Positions 22,301 through 46,466 are shown, counted from the stretch's first letter. The stretch: 64,000 nt of DNA from Mesostigma viride (GCA_009746045.1 RPFO01000080.1:92550-156549); one strand, 5' to 3'. A program made the numbers and translations. Notes: generated from the letters alone by a model not told the origin.

Positions 22301-23408
22301 TCTGCCCAAGAAGGCGCCACAGCATGCCCAGGCCAACGAGCAGCACATGAAGAAGCTGAGGGCAATGGGCAAGGCCCTCGCAAAGGCCATCCTCGAGTGC
22401 CTGCACGTCCCTGTCATGTTCGCGACCGCCCTCTGCTGCTTCCTGGTGGGGGACGAACAGCTGGCGGACGCCACATCCTCGCGTTGCCTGGAGCTGATGG
22501 CGGAGTTTGACCCGGTTGTGGCTGGACAGATGCGTGTCATGCTGGCAATCACCCACGGCAGTGGCCAGGAGCATGCCATGATGGCGTCCATGCTGACGCG
22601 TTGTGCGGCCAAGGACGATTTTGCGATCACCGACGCGAACAAGGGGGCGGTGGTCCGGCAGGCGGTGCAACTGCGCCTGTTCGCGGACCGCAGGGAGGAG
22701 CTGTGCGCCCTGCGCGAGGGGTTCCAGTCCCTGGACGACCTGATGGCGGACCACCTCAAGCTCATGACGGGCGAGGTCTTGGTCACCCTGTTCTTCGGCC
22801 AGGACTACTTGGACGTAGATACGGCGCTGAACGCGTTTGTGTTCCCAGAGGAGTATTGGGGCGGAGCCGCGAACAAGGGGCCGCCTGCTGTCAAGGGATG
22901 GCTGCAGCGCTTCATCCGGGAGGTCTCGGAGACAGGGCTGCGGTTGCTGTGCCTGCGGGCACTGGGCAGCGTCAATGCCTTGCAATCCGGCCACAAGTGC
23001 TCGGTGCTGCCCGGTGGGAAGGAGCGGGAGCTTCCTGCGTTTGAGAGGGAGACGGGCTGCATGTACATGCCGGAGGGGTGCTCGGACTTCAATGCTTTCC
23101 AAGCGAGGATGCACCGCGCGCTGCGGGCGGGGGAGTATGGCGTCCGCACCGGTGCCCAGCAGGAGGAGAGGCTGGCCAGGGAGGAGATGGATGCGGTGGT
23201 GGGTGCCATGAGGGGGCAGGTGCGGGCGGGAGGGTGGTATCGCTGCCCCAACGGTCACCCGTATGCCATCGGGGATTGTGGTGGCGCCATGGTGGAGGCC
23301 AGGTGCCCAGTCTGCGGGGCAGGTATTGGCGGCCAGCAGCACCGGCTTCGAGATGACAACCAGAACGCTCTGGACATTGATGATGCTGCTGCACCTGCCT
23401 GGAACTGA
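19386..23408 (+). CDS. Protein kinase - HECT-like - RZ zinc-finger fusion protein
   Basis: Main exon 19910-23408 (TGA). A probable preceding exon, 19386-19477, joins it in phase 2 (CT|G); its own start is unknown. Residue numbers count from the in-frame ATG at 19836. Residues ~110-400 are charged and heptad-like, probably coiled coil. A kinase domain spans ~440-690: VIKEL Lys458, HRDLKPEN 552-559, DFG 572-574, APE 600-602; the glycine loop is weak (GQPLGSSKV). Residues ~725-1105 resemble HECT ligases: LRVVFSVECGG, VGLFEQ, MGKALAKAI, DANKGAVV, FQSL, then TGCMYMPEG, with Cys1075 where the catalytic cysteine lies. The C-terminus has an RZ finger as in RNF213/ZNFX1: CPNGH 1137-1141, CG 1148, CPVC 1157-1160, IGG and His1169. 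Inference: a ubiquitin ligase carrying its own kinase. Kinase and RZ calls are firm; HECT is by eye. The intron between the exons is a GGGC/GGGT microsatellite. Confidence 0.87.
19527..19830 (+). repeat. GGGC then GGGT tetranucleotide microsatellite in the kinase-gene intron
   Basis: About 215 bp of GGGC units with some GGC slips, switching at about 19740 to about 85 bp of GGGT. It fills most of the 432-bp intron 19478-19909. The coding strand is G-rich and should form stable G-quadruplexes. Long frames of Gly/Arg/Ala/Trp/Val or Pro/Thr/His across it are artefacts. Confidence 0.97.
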
Positions 23409-23950
23409 CACACTTGGTTGCTACTGCTTGACTCACGGAGTTCAGTTGCCAGCTTTTTTTTGCCGCGTGATTATTTACTTGGCAGTGAAGGCATGTGCTG
23501 CATTTTGCAGGCTATAGTTGGTTTACTGTGTGATATGCATGGTGCTATCCCATTCCATTAATGTTATTATCCCATTCCATAATTCCCATATCCTGCTGAG
23601 GACTTGTGCTCAAGTGACGCAGTCTACGTCTAATACATACAAATATATAAATAAATGTTATTATCTGCAATGACAATCCCGGTATGGGGCACGTCGTGTG
23701 TTCAAACTCGATCCATTATGCTTTCATGTGATCCTTGATCCGGCCCTAGTGTAGCCAGAACCTATATGCACCCCATCCCATTCCCATCCTCTGAGGACTT
23801 CTGCTCACGTGACGCAGTCAACATGTAAACTAACCAATTAAAATTGCTTTCTTGGATTGTTTGAGTCAATTGACCGTTTTGTACTGATTCTGTAATGAAA
23901 TTCGCAGCGTGCGTGGGAGCGCTTTCATTCTTTTATGACGGCTCAGCAGA
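23409..23950 (+). other. 3' flank of the kinase-HECT-RZ gene
   Basis: AT-rich and without a gene. AATAAA at about 23650 and TGTAA at about 23891 are possible polyadenylation signals of animal/plant and chlorophyte type respectively; which is used cannot be told. Two copies of TTATTATCCCATTCCAT lie at 23540-23580. Confidence 0.5.
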
Positions 23951-25489
23951 TTAATTAATTATTTATTTAACACGTAACAGCGTTACGCGAGCATAAGTCC
24001 TCAGTACAGCCGAGATCGAGGGGGATGGGATGGGATGGGATGGGATGGGATGGGATGGGATGGGATGGGATGGGATGGGATGGGATGGGATGGGATGGGA
24101 TGGGATGGGATGGGATGGGATGGGATGGGATGGGATGGGATGGGATGGGATGGGATGGGATGGGATGGGATGGGATGGGATGGGATGGGATGGGAGGATC
24201 GAGGGAGCTCTAGCTATCTAAGACCTAGTTACGGGGTTGTGGACACCATGGCCCGAATCACTGTGAATGCCATACTTGGTCACACGCGGCCGGAGCCCCC
24301 ACGGACTTGGGGTTGGACTCCTTCATGACTACCTGCCACCTATCCTTGCAAACCATCTTCCTCCAGATGACAGACATGCCAGGGGCCGGGCTGCCCTGGC
24401 GGGAGCCCATTGCGATGTGGGTAACACATGCCTAGCCTATCCCGGAAGGTTCTCGGGTGGCGCGCCCCGGCCGCGCGCTCGGCCCGGGGCGCGCCATGTG
24501 AGAACAAGACGCCCAGGTTGAGCGGGTTTGGTGCCTGCTGAGCTATCCATCGTGTCGAACTGATCGAGGTGCCCGGCTAGGCCCAGGCGCCTGTGCTTTA
24601 TAACATGGGAACTGCATATGGTAAATCAGCATACAAATCCTTATGGCTTATGTGCAGGCTAAATGGAATATTGAGCGCATTACGCAGCATCTTAGTGACC
24701 GCGCCGTCGAGTTGCTGCTCCAGCTCAGTCCTGCGCGATCAGCGTTCACGTCTTTGCTCCATAGGTCAGGGTCGTCAGGACGACGACGTTGAAGAGGTCG
24801 CATTTGACAGTCCGGGGCAGGGCGGGGTTGCTCCACCAGCCGGACGGTGCTCGTGGAGCTGTGCCCAGGCCATACCAATCTGGGTCGTCACGTCGTCCTC
24901 GCAGTTGGGGAGCCAGCTGCCGAGCAGCTTGAAGCGACCGGAAGTGGGGAAGGGCACTGGGGTGTCGTGTAATTAACAGGCGGAGCTCAGGGGGGGGGGC
25001 GGCCATGCAGGCTGAGCTCATGGCTTCCCTCGGGCCATGGCTTTCGTCCTGGGGCTGATTTCGATCGAGACCAATAGCCCGGGCCTCGAGCCGGAGCCAG
25101 GCAGTCCAACCACAGTTGGGCAGAATCCGGCTGCGCAGCGAGCGTGATGTCGTCACCATAAATGAGCTCAGCGAGTAAATTCCGCTTGTTAGTTGGCCCC
25201 CCTTCCCCGGGATCGTTCTGAATCTCGAGGCCAGGGGCACGGCCAGCAATGCTAGCAAAGCGGGCACGTGCTTGGCGCACACGCAACATAATCCACTACA
25301 ATAATGAACAGGTATCGTGACACTGACGCAGCCCTGCCAGATGCCTGTCTGCAGCTTGGACATGGTGGTGCATTGCCGTCAACCAGCTAAGGTGCGGACA
25401 TAGGCCAGGGGAAGATCATCATGGCTAAACAATGGCTAGGGCATGGAGTCTCAGCAGAGAGTAGCTCTCTGCATTGGCGATGCTAAGCT
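23951..25489 (-). mobile_element. Decayed LINE copy A, 3' part
   Basis: Minus strand. The 3' tail ATTAATTAATTA is at 23951-23965. A 3' UTR shared with the other copies follows (AGCATAAGTCCTCAGT, GGCCCGAATC, TGCCATACTTGGTCACACG). Reverse-transcriptase remnants then include LTYGAKTWAL and TGIWQGC, broken by frameshifts. About 25370-25480 resembles the 3' region of a second LINE family, with the hairpin CTCAGCAGAGAG/CTCTCTGC, and interrupts the RT where the YADD-side and N-terminal parts should join. Dead element. Confidence 0.75.
24021..24195 (+). repeat. GGGAT pentanucleotide microsatellite inside a LINE 3' UTR
   Basis: About 34 perfect copies of GGGAT. The corresponding place in sibling LINE copies reads ACATGGGATGGAATGGATGG (about 26272) or its complement (about 51205), so the array grew from a GGGATGG seed within the element. 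Confidence 0.97.
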
Positions 25490-26206
25490 TAATTCTTAAG
25501 GATCATGCGCATGAACAACTTGAGCGCGGCGCTCTGGATGCAGACTCCTCGGTAGTTGGCGAGGTTGGCAGGAGAACCTTTGTTTTTGTAGAGCATCATC
25601 CGGAAGCTGTGTTGCCATTCAGGGATAGGCAGGGCATCAGCCAGCAGAAGCCGGTTGCAGACGTCGAGCAGAAACTGCGTGAGCGGCGCCGGTGCGGGGA
25701 GCTGGTCGGGACCAACGGCAGCGTAGAAGCGGAGCTGGCAGGCGGCGGTGCATAACTCGGGCTCCGTGAACAGCTGCAGCTCATCAGGGGCGGCCTGGGT
25801 CTCCGAAAGAGGGGCCGGGACACCCGACGCGGGCGCCGGACGGGCGGGGCCCGCCAACGGGCGGGGGGGGCTGGGGGGCACCAAGCAACCGCGCGAGCTA
25901 GACTGGGAGGAGTACCAAATTGAGGTACGTCCAGCTGTTGTTGTGGCGAACGCAGCAGCGTCCGGCGCGCTGATTGTGCGCCACGGGCGGGTCATTGGGC
26001 GTGGCGCAGGGGAAACCGGCCCAAGCATACTTGCCGTGTTGGTCGTCGAGGTGGGCAAAGTACTCGCGGATGTGGAGGTCCTCCCGTTCAGCAGATGAAT
26101 CGATCAATCAATTGATTCTGGAAAGACACGTACAACTGCCTCACATGAGCATAAATCCTGAATTGAATGCGTGCATGGGCGAACGGAGCCTGCACCTATC
26201 TCACTA
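25490..26206 (-). pseudogene. LINE RT N-terminal fragment, duplicated unit 1 (left part)
   Basis: Minus-strand frame 25489-26058 reads RFYAAVGPDQLPAP, NRLLLADALPIPEWQHS, MLYKNKGSP, NYRGVCIQSAALKLFMRMI, the start of an L1-like RT domain. Its upstream part is Pro/Ser-rich linker. It is nearly identical to 27184-27940. Interrupted by insertion B at 26207 and continued at 27094. Confidence 0.8.
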
Positions 26207-27082
26207 ATTAATTAATTAATAGACACGTACGTGACTGCGTCACGTGAGCATAAGTCCTCAGTGAGAGGGGAACATGGGATGGAATGGATGGTATAAGCTA
26301 TCTAGGTCCTAGTTACAGGGGTGTGGGCATCGCGGCCCGAATCGCTATGAATGCCATACTTGGTCACACGCGGAGCCCCCACAGGCTTGGGGGTGGTCTC
26401 CTTCATTACTACTTGCCATCTAGCCTTGCGCACCATCTGGCTCCATATTACAGACAAACTGGAGGAGGCTGCCCGGGGGTGAACCCGTCACGTCTAGTGT
26501 AGCACATGTCCATGCCGAGTCTATCACGAAATGTCCACGGGTGGCGGCGCCCTGCCGCGCGGTGGCCGGGGGCACGCCAGGTTAGGACATATCGCCCAGG
26601 CTGGGCGGGCTTGGTGCCAGCTAGTCTATCTGAGGTATCTATCTATCTGATCTGTGCGGGCCAGGTGCCCGGCTAGGCCCAGGCGCCTGTGCCTAATAAT
26701 GTGGGAAACATAGGGCAAATCAGCGTACAAATCCTCATTACTAATGTGCAAACCAAAAGGGATGTTAAGGGCCTGGCGCAGCATCTTGGTGACGGCGCCG
26801 TCGAGTCGTTGCTCCAGCTCCTGCGTCAGTGCCCACGTCTCGGCGCCGTAGGTCAGGATCGTCAGAATGACGACCTTGAAGAGGTCACGCTTGACGATCC
26901 GGGGTAGGGCGGGGTTGCTCCACCAGCGGCGGTGGTCATGGAGGTGCGCCCACGCCATGCCGATCCGTGTCGTCATGTCGTCCTCGCAGTCGGGAAGCCA
27001 ACTGCCGAGCAGCTTGAAGCGGCCTGAAGGAGGGTAGTTGACCTCGGCATCGTCTAAGAGGCGGAGTGTGGGTGGGGGGTAA
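26207..27082 (-). mobile_element. 5'-truncated LINE insertion B with 11-bp target-site duplication
   Basis: Minus strand, 876 bp. CTATCTCACTA occurs immediately before the TTAA-rich tail (26196-26206) and again immediately after the truncated 5' end (27083-27093). Content: tail, the shared 3' UTR, then the C-terminal part of the RT ORF (frame 26626-26976, with LTYGAETWALTQELEQRLDG and HISNEDLYADLPYVSHIIR). Nearly identical to the C-terminal part of the copy at 49468-51292, so a recent insertion. Truncation plus short TSD fits target-primed reverse transcription. Confidence 0.93.
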
Positions 27083-28035
27083 CTATCTCACTAGTCGGGG
27101 TAAAATTGGCTTCTTTTTGTCAATTGTCACATTGTCAGAGGGCGGGGGCCGAGATTAATTAAGAGGTGCCTTGAAATCAAATAAGACATGAACAACTTGA
27201 GCGCGGGGCTCTGGATGCAGACTCCTCGGTAGTTGGCGAGGTTGGCAGGAGAACCTTTGTTTTTGTAGAGCATCATCCGGAATTAAGCTGTGTTGCCATT
27301 CAGGGATAGGCAGGGCATCAGCCAGCAGAAGCCGGTTGCAGACGTCGAGCAGAAACTGCGTGAGCGGCGCCGGTGCGGGGAGCTGGTCGGGACCAACGGC
27401 AGCGTAGAAGCGGAGCTGGCGGGCGGCGGTGCATAACTCGGGCTCCGTGAACAGCTGCAGCTCATCAGGGGCGGCCTGGGTCTCCGAAAGAGGGGCCGGG
27501 GTACGTGGAGTCCTCGGGACTCGGCGGCGGGTAGCGTGGGCGGGGCCGGGACACCCGACGCGGGCGCCGGACGGGCGGGGCCCGCCAATTACGGGCGGGG
27601 GGGGGCTGGGGGGCACCAAGCAACCGCGCGAGCTAGACTGGGAGGAGTACCAAATTGAGGTACGTCCAGCTGTTGTTGTGGCGAACGCAGCAGCGTCCGG
27701 CGCGCTGATTGTGCGCCACGGGCGGGTCGTTGGGCGTGGCGCAGGGGAAACCGGCCCAAGCATACTTGCCGTGTTGGTCGTCGAGGTGGGCAAAGTACTC
27801 GCGGATGTGGAGGTCCTCCCGTTCAGCAGATGAATCGATCAATCAATTGATTCTCGAAAGACACGTACAACTGCCTCACATGAGCATAAATCCTGAATTG
27901 AATGCGTGCATGGGCGAACGGAGCCTGTACCTATCTCACTAGTCGGGGTAAAATTGGCTTCTTTTTGTCAATTGTCACATTGTCAGAGGGCGGGGGGCGA
28001 GATTAATAAAGAGGTACGTCTTGAAATTAAATAAG
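27083..28035 (-). pseudogene. End of duplicated unit 1 and duplicated unit 2 of a LINE RT fragment
   Basis: 27094-27180 completes unit 1 and matches 27942-28035 (GTCGGGGTAAAATTGGCTTC, TTGTCACATTGTCAGAGGGC). 27184-27940 repeats 25490-26206. Thus a ~0.8-kb block is tandemly duplicated. Unit 2 carries an extra ~50 bp near 27505-27550 (GTCCTCGGGACTCGG) and a few extra bases, and the RT frame is broken. The duplication came before insertion B, which is only in unit 1. Confidence 0.82.
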
Positions 28036-28600
28036 AGGCAGACCTCTATATCGACATATATTATTGGAGGCGAGTTTCTATTGGCGTAAATGTGTAGTAT
28101 TGTACGACAACATGGCAAGGGTGACTGAAAGTACTGAAGTCGCGGAAACGTTTCTAGGTCGATCAGTGCGCATGTTCGACGGCAGAGAAGCGATTGATTG
28201 GTAGTTCTGTATGACCGTGTTGGACGGAATTTCAGGTCAGCGTTGCGGACTTTGCATCTCACGAACGTTGTACATGGAAAAGAGCCGTTGCGTTTCGCTG
28301 TGCTGTGGCGCACTTATTCTCCGCCGTCGGATTGCACCGTCGATGAGCGTCGATGCTCGTCGATGAACCCAATGCAAGCCATGTATGAAAAGAAGTAGAA
28401 AATGGCGCGGCGGCAATGGGATGCGAATTTGGTAAGTTACAAAACTTGTAGCCCGGCGACACCGCGTCAAGCAGTCCGCAGGTAGTCCGTAAGATAGGGC
28501 TCGCGGCCCTTACGTTAATTAAGTGACAATTTTGACCATTTGACAATTTGAGAACTGGGGACAACCTAGACGGGATTAAGTTGGCTTGTCTAACGGGACA
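28036..28600. other. No gene recognised
   Basis: Intermediate composition, small open frames only. TTAATTAA at about 28515 and ATTAATTACTTAA at about 28608 resemble LINE tails, so this is probably old element debris. Confidence 0.4.
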
Positions 28601-29200
28601 CCCATTCATTAATTACTTAAGAAAACACGTGCTCCCGTTGGGGAGTCACGGGGTAGTACCCCAATGGATGGATGGATAAATGGATGGATGAACAAACAAT
28701 CCTACCGGTCTATTGTATCTATGTAATGCCTGGTTAACAGTCCCAGGGACATGCCACCTAGTGGGTAGTGCCTAGTTCTAGAGGTCAATCCGGGCGTTCT
28801 TCCCACAGTGGCCTCTTCCCCACTGGGGGGGGATCATTGTCGCGGGACAACCATGGACGCTGAGGCCCCGAATCGCCATGTCTACCATGTACCGCGCCAG
28901 ACGCAGGTCCCCCACGAAAGTGGGGTTTGTATCCTTCATAGTTCCTCTGCCATTTCTCTTTGCAACTCATCAGCCCCAAGATCACAGTTACATAGCCAGG
29001 AGGCTGCTCCAGCATTAATTCAGCCTATAGGATAGCACATGTAGCCTATAGGATAGCACTACCTATCCTATTGCGAAAAAGTCCATGGTTGACCACCTAG
29101 CCGCACACGGCCAGGGGCTGTCCAGGTGAGGACAAAACACCGTGGCTGGGCGGGCTTGGGGCAGGGCTGCCTCATTGTCTAGGCTGCTTCGTTGTCCACG
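28601..29200 (-). mobile_element. Diverged LINE 3' end (minus strand)
   Basis: Starts at a TTAA-type tail followed by CGTGCTCCCGTTGGGGAGTC, the 3' terminal hairpin-like motif seen at 54105, 55170 and 55560. Further in it follows the order of the better LINE 3' UTRs: GGCCCCGAATCGCCATG, GGTCCCCCACGAAAGTGGGG, a Cys/Ser-type stretch, then GGACAAAACACCGTGGCTGG and CGGGCTTGGGGC. No intact ORF remains. Confidence 0.6.
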
Positions 29201-29849
29201 CTGCAATTATGGGACATCGAGATAGAGTGAGCCAGCAAAGCCTTCTCACGGGTGCTGACATCGGATGCCAGGCCACCCTTACATGCATTCCCCGCACAAG
29301 CCATGCTCGCTGGAGCGCCCTGCCATGCATAAATATGGCTTTCGCAAAAGCAGCCGACCGCGCCTTGCGGCCATGGCCGAATCCATGGCAGCGCTTCGAG
29401 CCATTATAATGCCCCCCCATGGTCCCCCACAGACAACCTTCCAAGGGGCCTGGAACCGCCCGTACCAACACCTCTAGAGGCCACCATCATATCAACACAC
29501 ATGGTCACCATAACTCCTGGGATGCCTACCCCACGCTTCCATCGTCATATCTTGAGCCCCTGACGCGCAGCCAGATGAGCGAGATGAACCCACATACAGC
29601 CACGTTTGCCTGACTGAACCAAAAAGAGCTCCCTCAGCCTCCAACACGACGCCTCGGGCTCATGGGTCTGGACCGCCGGGCTCATGCGTCGGCCTCATGC
29701 GTATCAAATGGTCCAGCTGTCCAGAACTGGGTGATGGCATCGGTACCTATGTCGGCAGGGCGAAGCAAACGCCGTCATCGCTCCAGCCGCTCGCAAGGTC
29801 CAATACTCCCACGTATTCTCCTGCAGACGTGGCCCTTCACCCTGCCCCC
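29201..29849. other. No gene recognised
   Basis: Mixed-composition sequence with short open frames lacking family resemblance. It grades into the CT-rich repeat array downstream of the uL22m gene. Confidence 0.4.
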
Positions 29850-30617
29850 CCATCACGCCTCACCCAGAGTCCAGCACCCCACGATGCCTTCTTGTGCCAG
29901 GCCCTGTCACGTCTCCCTCCACTAAGATTATTGTTATTATTATTACACCCCATCAAGCACAGTACGCGCCTTAGCACCCATCACGCCTCGTCCAGCGATC
30001 GGGCCGCAGTCCAGTGCCTCATAATGCCTTCCCCCGCCAGGCCCCATGTTCCCTCCCCCCGCCCCAATCATCATTCCGCCGCAACAGCTCCTTCCCCCCA
30101 CCACGCTCCACGTTTCCATCATCATGTTGCACCCTCCAATCGCCCCCTTCATGCCTTCTCCAGCGTGCGATCCAGCGTGCGATCGATACATACTTCTTTC
30201 ACACCCCACACCTCCATTCTCGCCCCCCCGTCCCGTGCTGTCCCCCCACCATGGTCCGCTCCCCCCCACGCCTTGTTGGGCGTGCGGATGAAAGAATACA
30301 GCTGGGTGTGGGTAACTGTAACTGCTCCATGATGTCTGCTCCCTGCCCAACAGACTGTTTTCTGCCCCCCTCACGACTTCTCCGGGGTCTGCATCGGTAC
30401 CCGATCAAACCTTCCCCAGGCACGACCCATAGTCCCTCCCCCCCCCCCCCCCCTTCACGCCTCGTCCAGCGCACATCCCATTGCCACATCCGACCGCCCC
30501 ATGTTCCCATCCCGCCTCACGCCTTCTGCACACCCACCCATTCCATCGACTTGTGCATTTCGGCCCCCCTCACGCCTTCTCCAGCGCACGTCCATCGCCC
30601 CATACTTCCACCCCCCA
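29850..30617 (-). repeat. Degenerate tandem array resembling the uL22m stop-codon region
   Basis: Read on the minus strand, the last codons and stop of the uL22m gene are GCGCTGGAGAAGGCGTGA followed by G-runs. Similar blocks recur downstream of the stop near 30570 (GCTGGAGAAGGCGTGAGG), 30517, 30454 (GCTGGACGAGGCGTGAAGG), 30370, 30266, 30146, 29983 (GCTGGACGAGGCGTGATGG) and 29858, spaced roughly 50-120 bp. Each is followed by a G-run. The array probably arose by repeated duplication of the gene end and forms 3' UTR or flank. Confidence 0.65.
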
Positions 30618-31658
30618 TCACGCCTTCTCCAGCGCCCGGTTCTTGACGCGATCCGTCACAAACTTGGGCGCCCCGCGCCACTTGAACGGGCGCGCGGGCC
30701 CATTGGGCCAAAAATTGGCGTCCATGCTCACCGGCCACGGCTGCGCCGCGAGCTTCTTGGCATTCTCCGCCGCCGCGAGATTCCCTTTTTGGAGGTGGAT
30801 CTCCTGCCACTTAGCGAAGAGATGGTCCAGCCGCTGGCGCCGGAAGCTGGCCTGGTCATCGAGCCACTTCCGTACCTTGTCCATTTGATGGATGGTTGGG
30901 TGGACGCTGAGTGGGCGGGCATCCGCGGGGGCATCTGGCGCTATTTTCGGAACGGAGAGCTTGAGGAAGAGGTGCGACTGGTAGATGCGGCGGATGCCGC
31001 TGCGGCCCTTGGCGTGGATCGTGATGCGCTTTAGATAGCGGCCCTTGCCCACGTAGGCCTCGGCAACGTAGAGGAGCTTGGGGTCGATCCCAAAGTTGTG
31101 AACCGCGTCGGATTCTGCCGTCCGCAACAGCTTGTACGTGAACGCACACACGCGCTTGGAGTTGAGCTGGCACTGCGACTTGGCCTCCTGGAGGGTCAGC
31201 CCGCGGATGAGCTTGCAGGCCAGGTTGAGCTTCTTCGGCGGCGCCGGGATGCGCTTGAGGGACACCCGGAATTCGGTCCGTGGCGCGGCGGCACCGGCGG
31301 CGGCGGGCTCTTTCCCGGCCTCCTCGCCCTTACGAGACTTGGGGGTGAGTGGGCCGGGGGTCATCATGAGCGGGTTCACGGTGGGTTCCCCGGACGACGG
31401 CCCGGCCGCAGCGGCCGCGGTATGCATTCCATGGACAGCGCAAATAGATGCCCGGAGGGAAGATGGAGGCAGGTTGCTGGACACGCTCGACCTGCTTAAG
31501 GGAGCGGATGCCCCAGGAATACCATGCACATCTCGTACCAAAGCTAAAGCTGGAGGCTGGCAGGTTAGCTGTGCTGGCTGACGTGAACGTTCTAATAACT
31601 GTGTCACCCGCGATGCAGTTCGCCCAGATAGCAATCTTCTGAACTGCCGCGTCGCCAT
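30618..31658 (-). CDS. Mitochondrial large-subunit ribosomal protein uL22 (L22m)
   Basis: Single-exon frame of 346 residues. The N-terminus (MATRQFRRLLSGRTASRV) is rich in Arg/Ser and free of acidic residues, as expected for a mitochondrial targeting peptide, followed by ~90 residues of low-complexity Ala/Pro/Ser linker. The uL22 domain spans about 130-235: PPKKLNLACKLIRGLTLQEA, KLLRTAESDAVHNFGID and AEAYVGKGRYLKRITIHAKG, the family's conserved blocks that contact 23S-type rRNA and line the exit tunnel. A ~110-residue basic C-terminal extension, absent from bacterial L22, ends NRALEKA. The gene is divergent from the NEF1-like gene. An organellar rather than cytosolic protein is inferred from the bacterial-type sequence and the presequence. 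Confidence 0.9.
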   Translation of the reverse strand: MATRQFRRLLSGRTASRVTQLLERSRQPAQLTCQPPALALVRDVHGIPGASAPLSRSSVSSNLPPSSLRASICAVHGMHTAAAAAGPSSGEPTVNPLMMTPGPLTPKSRKGEEAGKEPAAAGAAAPRTEFRVSLKRIPAPPKKLNLACKLIRGLTLQEAKSQCQLNSKRVCAFTYKLLRTAESDAVHNFGIDPKLLYVAEAYVGKGRYLKRITIHAKGRSGIRRIYQSHLFLKLSVPKIAPDAPADARPLSVHPTIHQMDKVRKWLDDQASFRRQRLDHLFAKWQEIHLQKGNLAAAENAKKLAAQPWPVSMDANFWPNGPARPFKWRGAPKFVTDRVKNRALEKA

Positions 31659-32743
31659 TGGTGATAGATGGGCGTCTTTAAGCCTTGCTAAGGTGCGAAT
31701 GCGGCATCATATAACGTTCCCTCCAAGTCAGGTTGCACCTCGCCACAGGCTTGGCAATTCATGGCTCACCGGCCCCCATTTTTCGCTGCTAGGCGCTGCA
31801 CGCGGGTCGTATGCGGTGCACAAAAGCGGAGATTGCCACAGCAGCAGCACACTTTAATGCGAAGGCGGCGAATTAAAACGCAACGCGGTAGCCTTGAAAA
31901 GCTACGACAGGCCTGTGCAGGCGAATGGCCGTCACCAGTATGCCGACTTTGTTGCATCTGGCACTCATATGATTCCCGGTCGCCATGGTCCTTCGTGACT
32001 CGTGAGCTCCAACCTGGACAGTGGACGCCCACCACACTGCGCAGGATACTGCATCATAGTGATCTGACTTCCATTATAGAAGTGTCCAGTTACTGCTTGG
32101 ATATACTTAAGTCGTGATTCTTGCACATGTCAAAAGTACGGACCCCGCGTACGCACTGCAGTACAGTACTGTAGTGACTGAATTCGCGACAACCCTGCGC
32201 TTGGTGCGAATCAGGGAGTGCAACGTGAATGAGCGGTCCTTTCAAAGGGGCGGTATCAAGTGGAGCAGGGACCCATCCCCCTGGCATGGCATGCGCGGGC
32301 AACGCCCCCAACTGCCCGCAAGCTTGATGAAGTCACATTTCACAACCAAGGTGCCATGGAAAAAAGCTGGAGCCCGACGACTTCATATGTGCACACTTCT
32401 CTGGGGTTGAAGCTGCCTTGGAAGAAGTTTGTTACAAGAGGCTGCCTCTAGTTCTGCAGACCCTCACTGTATTGGTATGCAAAAAGCTTGGCATGGCTGC
32501 CTTGCCGCCAGGTCTTTAGCGTACGGATTTCCCATGGTGCAAAGCACAGAGTACAAACAATGATGGGCCGCACCCATGGAGTCGGGTTTGCGTGAATGCA
32601 TCTGCAGAGCATCCGTTGCCACAGGTTAACCAACGTAGCCTTTCAGTAGGGTAGCTTAGTTGGCAGTCGGCAATTGCGCTTGTGCGACTGTTCATGGCTT
32701 ACACTTGAGTTTAACAGACTAAAGGTGCACAGAGGTTGGTCCC
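31659..32743. promoter_or_regulatory. Shared upstream region of divergent uL22m and NEF1-like genes
   Basis: 1.1 kb between two divergent start codons; it should hold both promoters and 5' UTRs. ACTGCAGTACAGTACTGTAG near 32155 is a short palindromic stretch. No TATA box or known operator can be assigned with confidence. Confidence 0.4.

Positions 32744-46466
<13,723 letters not shown>

Noticed and set aside
23951-25455. CTCAGCAGA on both sides of LINE A as a TSD
   Set aside because: The right copy lies inside a hairpin motif repeated elsewhere, and the similarity to that repeat runs across the supposed boundary.
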